This document shows positions 1 to 8,242 of a stretch of DNA of 20,712 nt, piece by piece. The notes beneath the pieces are model-generated. The model did no database searches. It was not told where the DNA came from and worked only from the letters and a program-made list of their open reading frames with translations. This DNA is from CADDYX01 sp045809925 (GTDB taxonomy: Bacteria; Verrucomicrobiota; Verrucomicrobiia; Chthoniobacterales; UBA10450): the NCBI GenBank assembly GCA_045809925.1, contig JBJMWX010000121.1, positions 1 to 20,712 on the forward strand, read 5' to 3'. Each line of letters opens with the position of its first letter. The first letter of the stretch is position 1. The position numbers were made by a program, and so were the translations under genes.

Positions 1-858
1 GGAATCGAGAAGTGCCCTGACCGACTCGATCAGACTAAAACTGATGTCACTCGTTCCGTGATAACGCAGCCAACTGCGGATCGCGCGGCGTTGCAGTGCG
101 GTCGGCTGTTTGCCTAACGAGTGCACGTTAAGCTGATCCCCGGTCGGGGCGACGAGGCTCTCGAGCAAAACATCCTCTTCGTCTGCGATCACGGCCGCGC
201 GCCAGACGGCCTTGCGGATGCCGCGACCAAATTCATTCTCCAGTGCGGGGATGATTTTGTGTCGCACGCGATTACGCGTCGCGGCGAGGCGCGCGTTGCT
301 CGAATCTTCGCGGAACTTCAATCCGGACGCGCGAATGTAATCGTCGATCTCGTCGCGCCAGACGTGCAGCAGCGGGCGGACAATGGTGAGCTGCGTTTTG
401 CCTAACCAATGCTGCGAGACCGACCGCATCGTGCGCGCGCCACCGCGGAAAAGATTGAACAGATAAGTCTCGACCAGATCATCGGCGTGATGCGCCAGAA
501 AGATGGTCTTGCAGCGGCGGCGGCGCGCAACGTCAAAGAAGAATGCGTATCGCAGCGCGCGTGCGGCTGTTTCGATCGAGGCGCGATTCTCTTTCGCAAA
601 TGCGCGCACATCAGCCGCGCCAATCTCGCAGGTGAACCCGTGCCCTTCGGCGAGTCGGCTGACGAACCGCGCATCGGCCGTGGATGATCGGCCGCGTAGC
701 CGATGATCGACATGACAAACGATCAGCTTCCGATAGCCGCTTTCGGCCAGGTAGTTGAGCAGGGCAACTGAATCGCGGCCGCCAGAAACTCCGATCAGAT
801 ATCGGCCCGTTGTGGGAAATTGCCGGACAAGAGTGGGATCGAGCGCAAGCGCCGGCAT
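1..858 (-). CDS. tilS: tRNA(Ile)-lysidine synthase TilS, N-terminal part (C-terminus outside window)
   Basis: TilS uses ATP and lysine to convert the wobble C of the CAU anticodon of a minor tRNA-Ile to lysidine, so that it reads AUA. It acts in the cytoplasm and is essential in most bacteria. Reading the minus strand from an ATG at 858 gives an open frame of 286 codons to the edge. The N-type ATP pyrophosphatase P-loop SGGRDS is at residues 25-30. A VCHVDHRLRG stretch follows, then the family signature FLAHHADDLVETYLFNLFRG, then VRPLL and NRVRHKIIPAL motifs. The family is usually about 320-460 residues, so the C-terminal substrate domain is cut off by the window. The start is the only ATG just before the P-loop. 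No clear Shine-Dalgarno site precedes it. It diverges from the TetR gene with about 80 bases between the two starts. Confidence 0.94.
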   Translation of the reverse strand, partial: MPALALDPTLVRQFPTTGRYLIGVSGGRDSVALLNYLAESGYRKLIVCHVDHRLRGRSSTADARFVSRLAEGHGFTCEIGAADVRAFAKENRASIETAARALRYAFFFDVARRRRCKTIFLAHHADDLVETYLFNLFRGGARTMRSVSQHWLGKTQLTIVRPLLHVWRDEIDDYIRASGLKFREDSSNARLAATRNRVRHKIIPALENEFGRGIRKAVWRAAVIADEEDVLLESLVAPTGDQLNVHSLGKQPTALQRRAIRSWLRYHGTSDISFSLIESVRALLDS

Positions 859-901
859 TTGGCAGGAGCGTAGGGGTAACGTGGTCGCTGCGCGAGGCCA
901 G

Positions 902-930
902 TTGACAATGAATGAACGTTCATTCATTGT
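902..930 (+). promoter_or_regulatory. Predicted operator (26-bp palindrome, 905-930) overlapping a TTGACA -35 box
   Basis: Bases 905-930 are a perfect 26-base inverted repeat centred on AACGTT, with TGAATGAACG on one side and its complement on the other. TTGACA, an exact sigma-70 -35 consensus, spans 902-907 and overlaps the palindrome edge. A weak -10 (CATTGT, 925-930) follows at a 17-base spacing, inside the palindrome. The site lies just before a TetR-family gene that heads an efflux operon, the usual place for an autoregulatory operator. The palindrome is seen directly. Its role as the binding site of the adjacent repressor is inferred. It also lies about 47 bases from the start of tilS on the other strand. 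Confidence 0.75.
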
Positions 931-940
931 GCTCGTTAAC

Positions 941-1570
941 ATGCCCCCGAACAATGGCGCCAATGGTGAGGACCGCCCCACCCAGATCTTGCGTGCGGCG
1001 ATTCTCTGCTTTGCCCAGCGCGGCTTTCACCAGACCAGCATGCACGACATCAGCGCCGAAGCCGGCATCAGTGTCGGGCTGATTTACCGCTACTTTCGCA
1101 GCAAAGAAGCAGTCATCGCGGCACTGGCGGAGCAGTACAAAACCGAGATTGGCGCATTGCTCGAACGGGCGCGCCGAGCTCCCACCCTGCTTGAGTCGCT
1201 GGAAATCCTCTTTACCGCGCATTGTTGCGAGGACTCCCCCAAGCTTCATTCCGCTTTTGTCGTGGACCTGTATGCCGAAGCGGCGCGTAACCCGCAAGTG
1301 GCCGACCTCGTCCGCGACATTCTGCAAACCGCCATGGATGGCGTGACAGATTTGATCGCGCGATCGCCGGAAGCGCAGCAGACCGGCCCCAGTCTCGAGC
1401 CGCATGAAATCGCCGAACTAATTTTCGCCGTCGCGCGCGGAATGCTCATGCGCGACATCCTTCAACCACCAGACATGACCGCAGCTGAGCGGCGGGACCG
1501 TCAGCTCGCGGTGACGCGCCGTTTATGGCGCCTGATTTTCGAAAATGCCAACGAACCTGCTCTCGCGTAA
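941..1570 (+). CDS. TetR/AcrR-family transcriptional repressor of the efflux operon
   Basis: A DNA-binding repressor, probably of itself and the downstream RND pump genes, released by an unknown ligand. Numbering from the ATG at 941 (209 residues), the TetR_N helix-turn-helix lies at about residues 10-58 (TQILRAAILCFAQRGF ... ISVGLIYRYFRSKEAVIAAL). A helical ligand-binding domain fills the rest. The frame is open much further upstream, with starts at 755 and 908. The ATG at 908 lies inside the operator palindrome, so the start at 941, just after it, fits a promoter-operator arrangement best. A transcript from the predicted -10 would have almost no leader, which matches the lack of a Shine-Dalgarno site. 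The 3' end overlaps the adaptor gene by 26 bases, implying co-transcription. Confidence 0.9.
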   Translation: MPPNNGANGEDRPTQILRAAILCFAQRGFHQTSMHDISAEAGISVGLIYRYFRSKEAVIAALAEQYKTEIGALLERARRAPTLLESLEILFTAHCCEDSPKLHSAFVVDLYAEAARNPQVADLVRDILQTAMDGVTDLIARSPEAQQTGPSLEPHEIAELIFAVARGMLMRDILQPPDMTAAERRDRQLAVTRRLWRLIFENANEPALA

Positions 1571-2738
1571 TCCAGTCAGCTCCGCCCCGACGACCCCGCC
1601 CGCACGCAAGCGGTCGCGCGGCGCTATTTTCAAAGCGGTACTCGGGATCATCGTGGTCTTCGCCGTGGTGGTCGGGATCAAAGCGCTCCAGATCGTGAAG
1701 ATGACGCACATGGCAATGACCCCGCCGCCGACCACGGTTTCAAGCACAGTGGTGAAGGAGGAAGAGTGGGCGCCGACACTTTCGTCGGTCGGTTCGGTCT
1801 CGGCGGTGCAGGGAGCCGTGGTGTCGACCGAACTGGGCGGAGTGGTGGCAGAGGTACGCTTCCAAAACGGCGGCGTGGCGAAGAAGGACGACGTTCTCGT
1901 CCGGCTCGACACCTCCTCGGAAGAAGCGCAGCTGAAAACGGCGCAGGCCGATGTGGATCTTGCCCGAAACGACCTGGCACGCGCCCACGATCTCGCCGCG
2001 CGGAAGGTGATCTCAAGAGCCGAGCTCGACGCGGCCGAATCGAAATTCAAGCAAAAGCAGGGCACGGTCGACAACATGCGTGCGATGATGACGAAGAAGG
2101 AACTACGCGCTCCCTTCGATGGCCAGCTCGGCATCCGCCAGGTGAACGTCGGCCAGATGATCAATGCCGGTCAGCAGGTGGTTTCGTTGCAGGCGCTCGA
2201 CCCCGTCTTTGTCGATTTTGCGTTGCCGCAGCAGTACCTGGGGCATTTATCGCAGGGACTTGAAGTGAAGGTGAAGACCGACGCGGCGCCGGGCCGCGAG
2301 TTTGTCGGCAAGCTGACCGCGATCAATTCCGCGGTCGATCCAGTGACGCGAAACGTGGCCCTGCAGGCAACGCTGGAAAATGACGAGGGGGCCTTGCATC
2401 CGGGGCTGTTCGCGAAAGTCGAGGTGGTCTTGCCGGAGAAGAACAAGACGCTTGTCATCCCGGGGTCGGCGGTGTCGTACGCGCCATTTGGAGACTCGGT
2501 TTACGTGATCGAAAAGAAGCAGGACGAGAAGACGAAGAGCGATACTCAGGTGCTGCGGCAGGCGTTTGTGCGCGTGGGTGAGGCGCGCGGCGACTTTGTT
2601 TCCATTACCCAAGGGGTGAAGGCGGGTGATACGATCGTGGGCACGGGCGTTTTCAAATTGCGCAACGGCATCCCGGTGGTGATTAACAACGACCTGGCGC
2701 CGAAGCCGCAGGAAAATCCGAAGCCGCCGGACACCTAA
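1545..2738 (+). CDS. RND efflux periplasmic adaptor (membrane fusion protein, HlyD/AcrA family)
   Basis: The periplasmic adaptor that links the inner-membrane RND pump to an outer-membrane TolC-type channel. It has 397 residues, a typical length. An N-terminal membrane anchor lies at about residues 26-50 (AIFKAVLGIIVVFAVVVGIKAL) with no lipobox, so it is anchored by a helix rather than lipid. A lipoyl-like half domain follows (LGGVVAEVRFQNGGVAKKDDVLVRLD), then an alpha-hairpin, the second lipoyl half (LRAPFDGQLGIRQVNVGQMI) and beta-barrel and membrane-proximal domains. The hairpin carries the TolC-docking pattern R-x3-L-x6-S with R146, L150 and S157. The ATG at 1545 overlaps the repressor's 3' end by 26 bases. 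No strong ribosome site is visible, so translational coupling is likely. No TolC-like gene is in the window, so the channel must be encoded elsewhere. Confidence 0.95.
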   Translation: MPTNLLSRNPVSSAPTTPPARKRSRGAIFKAVLGIIVVFAVVVGIKALQIVKMTHMAMTPPPTTVSSTVVKEEEWAPTLSSVGSVSAVQGAVVSTELGGVVAEVRFQNGGVAKKDDVLVRLDTSSEEAQLKTAQADVDLARNDLARAHDLAARKVISRAELDAAESKFKQKQGTVDNMRAMMTKKELRAPFDGQLGIRQVNVGQMINAGQQVVSLQALDPVFVDFALPQQYLGHLSQGLEVKVKTDAAPGREFVGKLTAINSAVDPVTRNVALQATLENDEGALHPGLFAKVEVVLPEKNKTLVIPGSAVSYAPFGDSVYVIEKKQDEKTKSDTQVLRQAFVRVGEARGDFVSITQGVKAGDTIVGTGVFKLRNGIPVVINNDLAPKPQENPKPPDT

Positions 2739-2746
2739 CAGCGCAG

Positions 2747-5700
2747 ATGAACTCTTTTACTGACCTGTTCATCCGTCGCCCCGTCCTGGCGATGGTGGTG
2801 AGCTTCGTCATTCTGATCGCCGGATTGCAGGCGATGAAGACGATCAATGTGCGGCAATACCCGCGCAGCGACATCGCCTCCATCACGGTTACGACCGCTT
2901 ACATCGGGGCCGACGCTGAATTGGTGCGCGGATTCATCACTACACCGCTCGAGCGCGCGATCGCGGCGGCGGATGGAATCGACTACATATCGTCACAAAG
3001 TCAGCAGAGCGTTTCGACGATCACAGCCCGCCTGAAGCTGAATTACGACGCGAACAAAGCTCTCTCGGACATCAGCTCGAAAGTCGATGCCATCCGGCGC
3101 GATCTGCCGCCGGAAGCTGAGATCCCCGTAATCGCGATCCAGGCGGCCGACTCACAATTTGCCTCCGCCTATCTGAGTTTCACGTCGAACATTTTACAGC
3201 CGAACGAGGTGACCGATTACATGGTTCGCCTGGTTCAGCCACGTCTGACCGCGCTCGGCGGCGTGCAGAAGGCCGATATTCTCGGCGGCCGAACATTTGC
3301 GATGCGGATCTGGACCAAGCCGGAGCGCATGGCGGCGTTGAACGTCAGCCCGGCGCAGGTGCGCAGCGCGCTTTCCCGGAACAATTATCTCGCAGCGGTC
3401 GGCAGCACCAAAGGTTCGCTTCTCCAGGTCAACCTGACGGCGAACACGGATCTTCACACGGCCGAAGATTTCAAGAAGCTCGTCGTTCGCCAGGATAAAG
3501 GGACCCTGATCAGGCTCGGCGACATCGCCGATGTGGTGCTCGGCGCCGAAGATTACAACACGGAAGTGCGCTTCAGCGGTGAGAAGGCCGTGTTCATGGG
3601 CATCTTTGTTTTGCCGAATGCCAACTCCGTTGACGTAATCAAACGCGTCCGCGCCGAGCTCGAACAGATCAAAAAGGAGCTGCCCAGCGGCATGTCGGCC
3701 GAGATGGCCTACGACGCGACCGCTTACATCAACGATGCCATCCACGAAGTCATTAAGACTCTGGGCGACACGTTGATCATCGTGATGATTGTCATCTTTT
3801 TGTTCCTCGGCTCATTCCGCTCGGTGCTTGTGCCGGTGGTCGCCATCCCGATCTCGTTGATTGGCGCGTTATTCCTGATGCAGGTGCTCGGCTTCACGCT
3901 CAACCTGCTCACCTTGCTCGCGATCGTACTGTCCGTCGGTCTTGTGGTCGACGACGCAATCGTGGTGGTGGAGAACGTCGAGCGGCACATGCGCGAAGGG
4001 CTGTCGCGCGTCAACGCCGCGCTCGTTGGCGCACGCGAGTTGATCGGGCCGATCATCGCCATGACGATCACGCTGGCGGCGGTCTACACACCGATCGCTC
4101 TACAGGGCGGGTTGACCGGCGCGCTCTTTCGCGAGTTCGCTCTCACTCTGGCCGGCGCTGTCTTTATTTCCGGGATTGTCGCGCTGGTCCTGTCGCCAAT
4201 GATGTCGGCGAAGCTGCTGAACCCCGAGCACGCCGATCATGGCTTCAACGGGTTTGTGAATCGCACATTCGACCGGTTCCGCGACTGGTACGGCAGTCAT
4301 CTCGATCGAACGCTCGACGCGCGTCGCGCAGTTTATGTTGTCTGGGCGGGGATCTCACTGCTCGCGCTGCTCATGTTCGTGATGATTCCCAAGGTGGCGA
4401 CGAAGGAACTCGCACCCAAGGAAGACCAGGGCGTGATCTTTGGCATCATCACCGCGCCGGCCAATGCCACGATCGACGACACGATTCGTTATGCCGACGC
4501 TGCCGGTAAGGTTTTCCATGACATTCCGGACACGCGTTTCACTTTCCAGATCACCAACCCGAGCGGCGGGTTCGGCGGGATGGTCTTAAAGCCGTGGGGC
4601 GAGCGCAAAACGCCGACCAAGGACTACCTGCCGATCGTGCAGCGAAAGCTCGGCGCGATTCCCGGCATCCAGATGTTTCCGATCATGCCCGAAGCGCTGC
4701 CCGGCAGCGATAATTTCCCGGTGAGTTTCGTCATCGCTTCCACTGCCAGTCAGGAGCGGATCCTCGATCTCGCCCGCCAGATTTTCCTCAAGGCCATGCA
4801 GGCGCACGTCTTCCAGTTCGGCGATATCGACACCAAGATCGACCAGCCGCAGGCGCGAATCATCTTCGATCGCGACAAGGTCTCGGCCATGGGAATGGAC
4901 ATGCAGCAGGTCGGTGCCGACCTCTCGGCCAGCATCGGCGGCAACTTCGTCAACCGCTTCAACATGGAAGGACTGAGTTACAAGGTCATCCCGCAAATTA
5001 AGCGGACGGACCGATTGAACCCCGAACAGTTGCAGAACATTTATGTGACCGGGCCTAACAATCAGCTGGTGCCGCTAAGCACCGTCGCGACAATCGACCG
5101 CAAAACGGTTGCGCGTTCGCTCAACCGGATGCAACAGCTCAATGCCGTCACCATCAGCGGCGTGCCAGCCGGCTCGGTCGACACCGCGCTGAAGTTTCTC
5201 GAGGACGAGGCCCACAAGGTTTTGCCGGCCGGTTACGTGGTCGACTACACCGGCGGCTCGCGCCAGTTGCGGCTCGAAGGGAGCAACTTCGCCGGCGTCT
5301 TCGGTCTCGCCGTCGTCCTGATCTTTCTGGTGCTCGCGGCGCAGTTCAACAGCTTCCGCGATCCATTCATCATCCTGCTCGGCTCCGTCCCACTCGCGCT
5401 CTTCGGCGCCGGGATTTTCATGTTCCTCAAGATGCCGTTCGGAACGTTTATCACCGATTCCTGGACCACCTCGTTCAACATCTACTCGCAGGTGGGGCTG
5501 GTCACCCTTGTCGGTCTCGTCGCGAAGAACGGGATCCTCATTGTCCAGTTCGCGAACGAGCAACAACGCAAGGGTTTGGGTAAGCTGGCCGCTATCCAGC
5601 ACGCTTCACGAATTCGCCTCCGGCCCGTCATGATGACGAGCGTCGCTACGGTCGCGGGTCACTTCCCGCTTACCCTCGTTACCGGTGCGGGCGCAGCGGC

Positions 5701-5917
5701 CCGCAACTCGATCGGTCTCGTACTGGTGGGCGGGATGACGATCGGCACCATCTTCACTCTCTTCATTGTTCCGTCGCTCTACATGCTGATCGCAAAGGAA
5801 CACCACGAAGGACAGCTCGAGGCCGAAACGCCGGACGAAGAATTGCCAGCCGATCTTGAGCCCGCCTACGCGCTCGCAAACGGCGACGGAAACGGGAACG
5901 GCTGGAAGCACGCGTAG
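2747..5917 (+). CDS. RND multidrug efflux pump, HAE-1 family inner-membrane permease
   Basis: A proton-driven trimeric pump that exports hydrophobic compounds through the adaptor and a TolC-like channel. It has 1056 residues, the normal size for AcrB/MexB relatives. It starts FIRRPVLAMVVSFVILIAG (first membrane helix) and has the two large periplasmic loops and twelve predicted helices of the family. The fourth-helix proton-relay motif GLVVDDAIVVVENVERH carries the paired aspartates D402 and D403. Residues ALFREFALTLAGAVFISGIVALVLSP and the later LVGLVAKNGILIVQFANE are family signatures. It resembles the MexI/MexW-type pumps in its N-terminal region more than AcrB, but the substrate cannot be told. 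It begins 8 bases after the adaptor stop. Its stop codon directly abuts the stop of the convergent BrkB-family gene. Confidence 0.97.
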   Translation: MNSFTDLFIRRPVLAMVVSFVILIAGLQAMKTINVRQYPRSDIASITVTTAYIGADAELVRGFITTPLERAIAAADGIDYISSQSQQSVSTITARLKLNYDANKALSDISSKVDAIRRDLPPEAEIPVIAIQAADSQFASAYLSFTSNILQPNEVTDYMVRLVQPRLTALGGVQKADILGGRTFAMRIWTKPERMAALNVSPAQVRSALSRNNYLAAVGSTKGSLLQVNLTANTDLHTAEDFKKLVVRQDKGTLIRLGDIADVVLGAEDYNTEVRFSGEKAVFMGIFVLPNANSVDVIKRVRAELEQIKKELPSGMSAEMAYDATAYINDAIHEVIKTLGDTLIIVMIVIFLFLGSFRSVLVPVVAIPISLIGALFLMQVLGFTLNLLTLLAIVLSVGLVVDDAIVVVENVERHMREGLSRVNAALVGARELIGPIIAMTITLAAVYTPIALQGGLTGALFREFALTLAGAVFISGIVALVLSPMMSAKLLNPEHADHGFNGFVNRTFDRFRDWYGSHLDRTLDARRAVYVVWAGISLLALLMFVMIPKVATKELAPKEDQGVIFGIITAPANATIDDTIRYADAAGKVFHDIPDTRFTFQITNPSGGFGGMVLKPWGERKTPTKDYLPIVQRKLGAIPGIQMFPIMPEALPGSDNFPVSFVIASTASQERILDLARQIFLKAMQAHVFQFGDIDTKIDQPQARIIFDRDKVSAMGMDMQQVGADLSASIGGNFVNRFNMEGLSYKVIPQIKRTDRLNPEQLQNIYVTGPNNQLVPLSTVATIDRKTVARSLNRMQQLNAVTISGVPAGSVDTALKFLEDEAHKVLPAGYVVDYTGGSRQLRLEGSNFAGVFGLAVVLIFLVLAAQFNSFRDPFIILLGSVPLALFGAGIFMFLKMPFGTFITDSWTTSFNIYSQVGLVTLVGLVAKNGILIVQFANEQQRKGLGKLAAIQHASRIRLRPVMMTSVATVAGHFPLTLVTGAGAAARNSIGLVLVGGMTIGTIFTLFIVPSLYMLIAKEHHEGQLEAETPDEELPADLEPAYALANGDGNGNGWKHA

Positions 5918-6868
5918 TTACCTGGCGCGTTCACCCGGCCGCGAGACCTCCTCTTCCCGCTGTTCGATACAGACAGCGTAGTCATCCGGTTCGATATGCG
6001 CGCCGCTGCGATTCGCGTAGACCTGTGTGAACTCGGCGCCAAAGAGAAGGATCTGGGATGAGTAATAGATCCAGAGCAAGAGCGTGATCAGCGAGCTGGC
6101 TGCTCCATAGGCCGACGCGGCGCTGCCGCTCGCCAGGTAAAGTCCGAGCGCCCATTTGCCGACGAGAAAGAACACCGCGGTCATAACCGATCCGATCCAG
6201 ACGTCGCGCCAGCGAATTTTCACATCCGGAAGGACTTTAAAGATCATGGCGAAGAGCACGACCACGGTGACGAAGTCAAAAATCAAATAGGCGCTCATCG
6301 CGATGGCGAGGCCGCCGGGGATTCGTGCCTGAATGTAATGACTGAATGCCTTGAGCACCCCTTCGATTACGAGCGACACGAGAAGCAGAAAGCAGACGCC
6401 GGCGATCATGGCGAAAGAGATGAAGCGTGCGCGCAAAAATCCCCAGATCCCCGCGCCGGGTTTGGCTTTGACGCCCCAGATCGTATTTAGCGCATCCTGT
6501 AGCTGACCGAACACGCCACTCGCGCCGAAAATCGCTAGCGCAATCCCAATCATGGTCGCCATCGTCCCCTTCCCCGGCTGGGCCGCCTTCTGCGCGATGC
6601 CTTGGACGATGTCGACAGCGCTCTTGTCGAGATAATAGCTCATCTGCTCCGTTAGCCTGGTCCACGCGCCGTTCGGATCGTTCCGGAAGATGACGCCAAT
6701 GACCGCGAGCAGAATCAGGATGAGCGGTGCGAGGGAAAAAACAGTGTAGTAGGCAAGTGCGGCTCCGAGCTGCGGGGCTTTATCGTCGATCCATTCCGTC
6801 GCGGTTTGCTTCAGAAGGTCGAAGGCCGTGCGATAAAAAGGCTGCCTGCGTGAAGATCTCCTCGCCAT
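5918..6868 (-). CDS. YihY/BrkB-family inner-membrane protein
   Basis: A polytopic membrane protein of the YihY/BrkB family (316 residues), once mislabelled ribonuclease BN. Its biochemical role is unsettled. The family signature ALAYYTVFSLAPLILI is at residues 37-52, after QTATEWIDDKAPQLGA. Later segments (GTMATMIGIALAIFGASGVFGQLQDALNTIWGV, RFISFAMIAGVCFLLLVSLVI, and the C-terminal SSLITLLLWIYYSSQILLFGAEF followed by TQVYA) match the family's six-helix plan. The start ATG at 6868 precedes a basic stretch (ARRSSRRQ) and has no clear Shine-Dalgarno site. Its stop (TAA, 5918-5920) touches the pump gene's stop, so the two convergent transcripts have no intergenic space in which to end. Confidence 0.92.
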   Translation of the reverse strand: MARRSSRRQPFYRTAFDLLKQTATEWIDDKAPQLGAALAYYTVFSLAPLILILLAVIGVIFRNDPNGAWTRLTEQMSYYLDKSAVDIVQGIAQKAAQPGKGTMATMIGIALAIFGASGVFGQLQDALNTIWGVKAKPGAGIWGFLRARFISFAMIAGVCFLLLVSLVIEGVLKAFSHYIQARIPGGLAIAMSAYLIFDFVTVVVLFAMIFKVLPDVKIRWRDVWIGSVMTAVFFLVGKWALGLYLASGSAASAYGAASSLITLLLWIYYSSQILLFGAEFTQVYANRSGAHIEPDDYAVCIEQREEEVSRPGERAR

Positions 6869-7018
6869 TAGAAATGATTCGTGGCCGGCGGCGTTGCAGG
6901 ACGCGCGCTTCTGCCAACGTAAAGCGCGACCGAAGGTTACCTGTCGGCGCGCCGCGCGATTAGCCGCACTCGAAGAGGTCGGCCCGCCCGCTCACACACC
7001 GAGCGACGTTTTAGGAAC

Positions 7019-7252
7019 GTGCAATGGCTCGAACACCTGCAATGGCCGGCCATGGCCGCAACGTTGCTCTCGGCTTGGCTCGTCGCTGCGCAATCGAAGG
7101 TGCGGCGTCAGTGGGGCTTTTGGATTTTTCTCCTCAGCAACCTGCTCTGGATCGGCTGGGGCTGGCATGACCACGCCTGGGCGCTCATCGTCCTGCAGGT
7201 CGGCCTCGCGATTCTCAACGTCCGCGGCGTGGCCAAAAATGAGCGCGGTTAA
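7019..7252 (+). CDS. Small three-helix membrane protein, function unknown
   Basis: A 77-residue, tryptophan-rich hydrophobic protein starting at GTG (7019). Three predicted helices lie at about residues 10-26, 31-48 and 52-68. A basic QSKVRRQ turn separates the first two, and the middle helix reads WGFWIFLLSNLLWIGWGW. The arrangement recalls small proteins sometimes annotated as PnuC-like or nicotinamide-transporter-like, but I cannot support a transport role. An AGGA lies just 2 bases before the GTG, closer than normal, so the exact start is uncertain. No ATG in the same frame offers a better one. Its TAA shares the bases TTAA (7249-7252) with the stop of the convergent phosphatase gene. Confidence 0.65.
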   Translation: MQWLEHLQWPAMAATLLSAWLVAAQSKVRRQWGFWIFLLSNLLWIGWGWHDHAWALIVLQVGLAILNVRGVAKNERG

Positions 7253-7944
7253 TTGGCGGCGATCTTCGGTTCCGTGCTCCACGACTTCGAGAGCCGCGCC
7301 CTCGGCACTTCCGGAATGGCCATTCCGCTGTTGTCGTAGTGCGACGTATCGTTGAACAACGTGAGCCGCGCGTTCACCGTGCTCTTGAAATCGACGATGT
7401 TCAGAGCGGCCGGATTTTGATCGAGCACGTCGCGATACCGACGCGGATCGAACCCGAGGACAGAGCTGAGAAGGAGGCGAATCGTTGCTTTGTGCGACAC
7501 GACGATCACGCGCTCGCCGGGATGCGCACGCACGATTTCGATCAGCACCGGCAAGGCACGCGCGGTCACCGCTAACCCGCTCTCGCCGCCCAGAGGGGCG
7601 AAGGTATACGGGTCCTTCTCCCACGCCGCCGCTTCCTCGGGAAATTCCTTCTCCACTTCGCGGCGGGTCATCTGCTCCCACCGCCCGTGTGAAATCTCAC
7701 GCAAGCCGTCACGCGTTTGCACATCGAGCTTGTGCGGCTCGGCCAGAATCGTTGCCGTCTCCACTGTCCGGCTCATGGGAGAGGCGTAGATCGCCGCGAT
7801 TTTTTCCTTCTTCAGCCGTATCGCGAGTCGCCGCGCCTGCTCCCGCCCTTCGTCTGACAATTCGACGTCGGTGGCGCCGGCAAACCTATCCTCTGCCGTC
7901 AATACCGTCGCGCCGTGACGGATGAGGAAGGTGCGCGTCGTCAT
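7249..7944 (-). CDS. Histidine phosphatase family protein (phosphoglycerate-mutase-like)
   Basis: A 231-residue cytoplasmic phosphatase of the two-histidine (branch 1) superfamily. The catalytic LIRHGAT motif gives H10, the phospho-acceptor, with R9 and G11. The second arginine is R59 (ASPMSRTVETA), the acid residue E83 (REISHGRWE), and the second histidine H151 (VIVVSHKATIRLLL). The sequence resembles CobC/alpha-ribazole phosphatase and broad-specificity GpmB-like enzymes. No cobalamin gene is nearby, so the substrate is open. The start at 7944 lies 9 bases after the stop of the small lipoprotein gene, suggesting one minus-strand transcript. No Shine-Dalgarno site is seen. Confidence 0.93.
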   Translation of the reverse strand: MTTRTFLIRHGATVLTAEDRFAGATDVELSDEGREQARRLAIRLKKEKIAAIYASPMSRTVETATILAEPHKLDVQTRDGLREISHGRWEQMTRREVEKEFPEEAAAWEKDPYTFAPLGGESGLAVTARALPVLIEIVRAHPGERVIVVSHKATIRLLLSSVLGFDPRRYRDVLDQNPAALNIVDFKSTVNARLTLFNDTSHYDNSGMAIPEVPRARLSKSWSTEPKIAAN

Positions 7945-7953
7945 CGACGGCGG

Positions 7954-8136
7954 TTACCAGCTCTGCTCCTCGCCGGCGCGACCCTGTTGTGGGCCGTTGT
8001 GCCGTTCGCCGGGTGTCGTGCCCTCCGGATCTTCGTGTCTCGCGTACGGGTCTGGCGCTTCGCCTTCCGAGGCGCAGCCGGCGATTGAAAAAAGGCCGAG
8101 CGCAACCAGCCACGCACATAAAATTCTTCGCAACAT
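7954..8136 (-). CDS. Small lipoprotein, function unknown
   Basis: A 60-residue protein starting at the ATG at 8136. It has a short basic N-terminus (MLRR), a hydrophobic stretch (ILCAWLVALGLF) and a textbook lipobox ending IAGC with the lipidated cysteine at residue 21. The mature part is short, polar and rich in Pro, Gly and Glu (ASEGEAPDPYARHEDPEG...). The frame is open further upstream to 8253, but only the shorter start gives a proper signal peptide. It ends 9 bases before the phosphatase start. It may belong to the small secreted proteins common in Verrucomicrobia, but I recognise no named family. Confidence 0.65.
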   Translation of the reverse strand: MLRRILCAWLVALGLFSIAGCASEGEAPDPYARHEDPEGTTPGERHNGPQQGRAGEEQSW

Positions 8137-8242
8137 TGGCCACACAAAAACGCCGTGGCGCGTTTCACGCAAGTGTCGATCTTGCGCGAGCAGTCCGCAC
8201 GGCCATTTCCGGCACTGGTCGCGAATTTGGGTGGGGAATTTT

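Noticed and set aside
402..713. Minus-strand 103-residue frame and the plus-strand frames in 121-706
   Set aside because: They are shadows of tilS, whose correct frame shows the P-loop and HHADD motifs.
755..940. N-terminal extension of the TetR gene to 755 or 908
   Set aside because: It would run through the tilS start region and the operator palindrome, and the extra residues have no TetR-like content. 941 places the start right after the operator.
3194..3745. Long antisense frames inside the RND pump gene
   Set aside because: They arise from high-GC codon bias opposite a clearly real gene and show no recognisable domain.
7922..8242. N-terminal extension of the SRPBCC gene to 7922
   Set aside because: It overlaps the lipoprotein and phosphatase starts on the other strand, reads as Ser/Pro-rich shadow sequence, and the start at 8243 has a good ribosome site.
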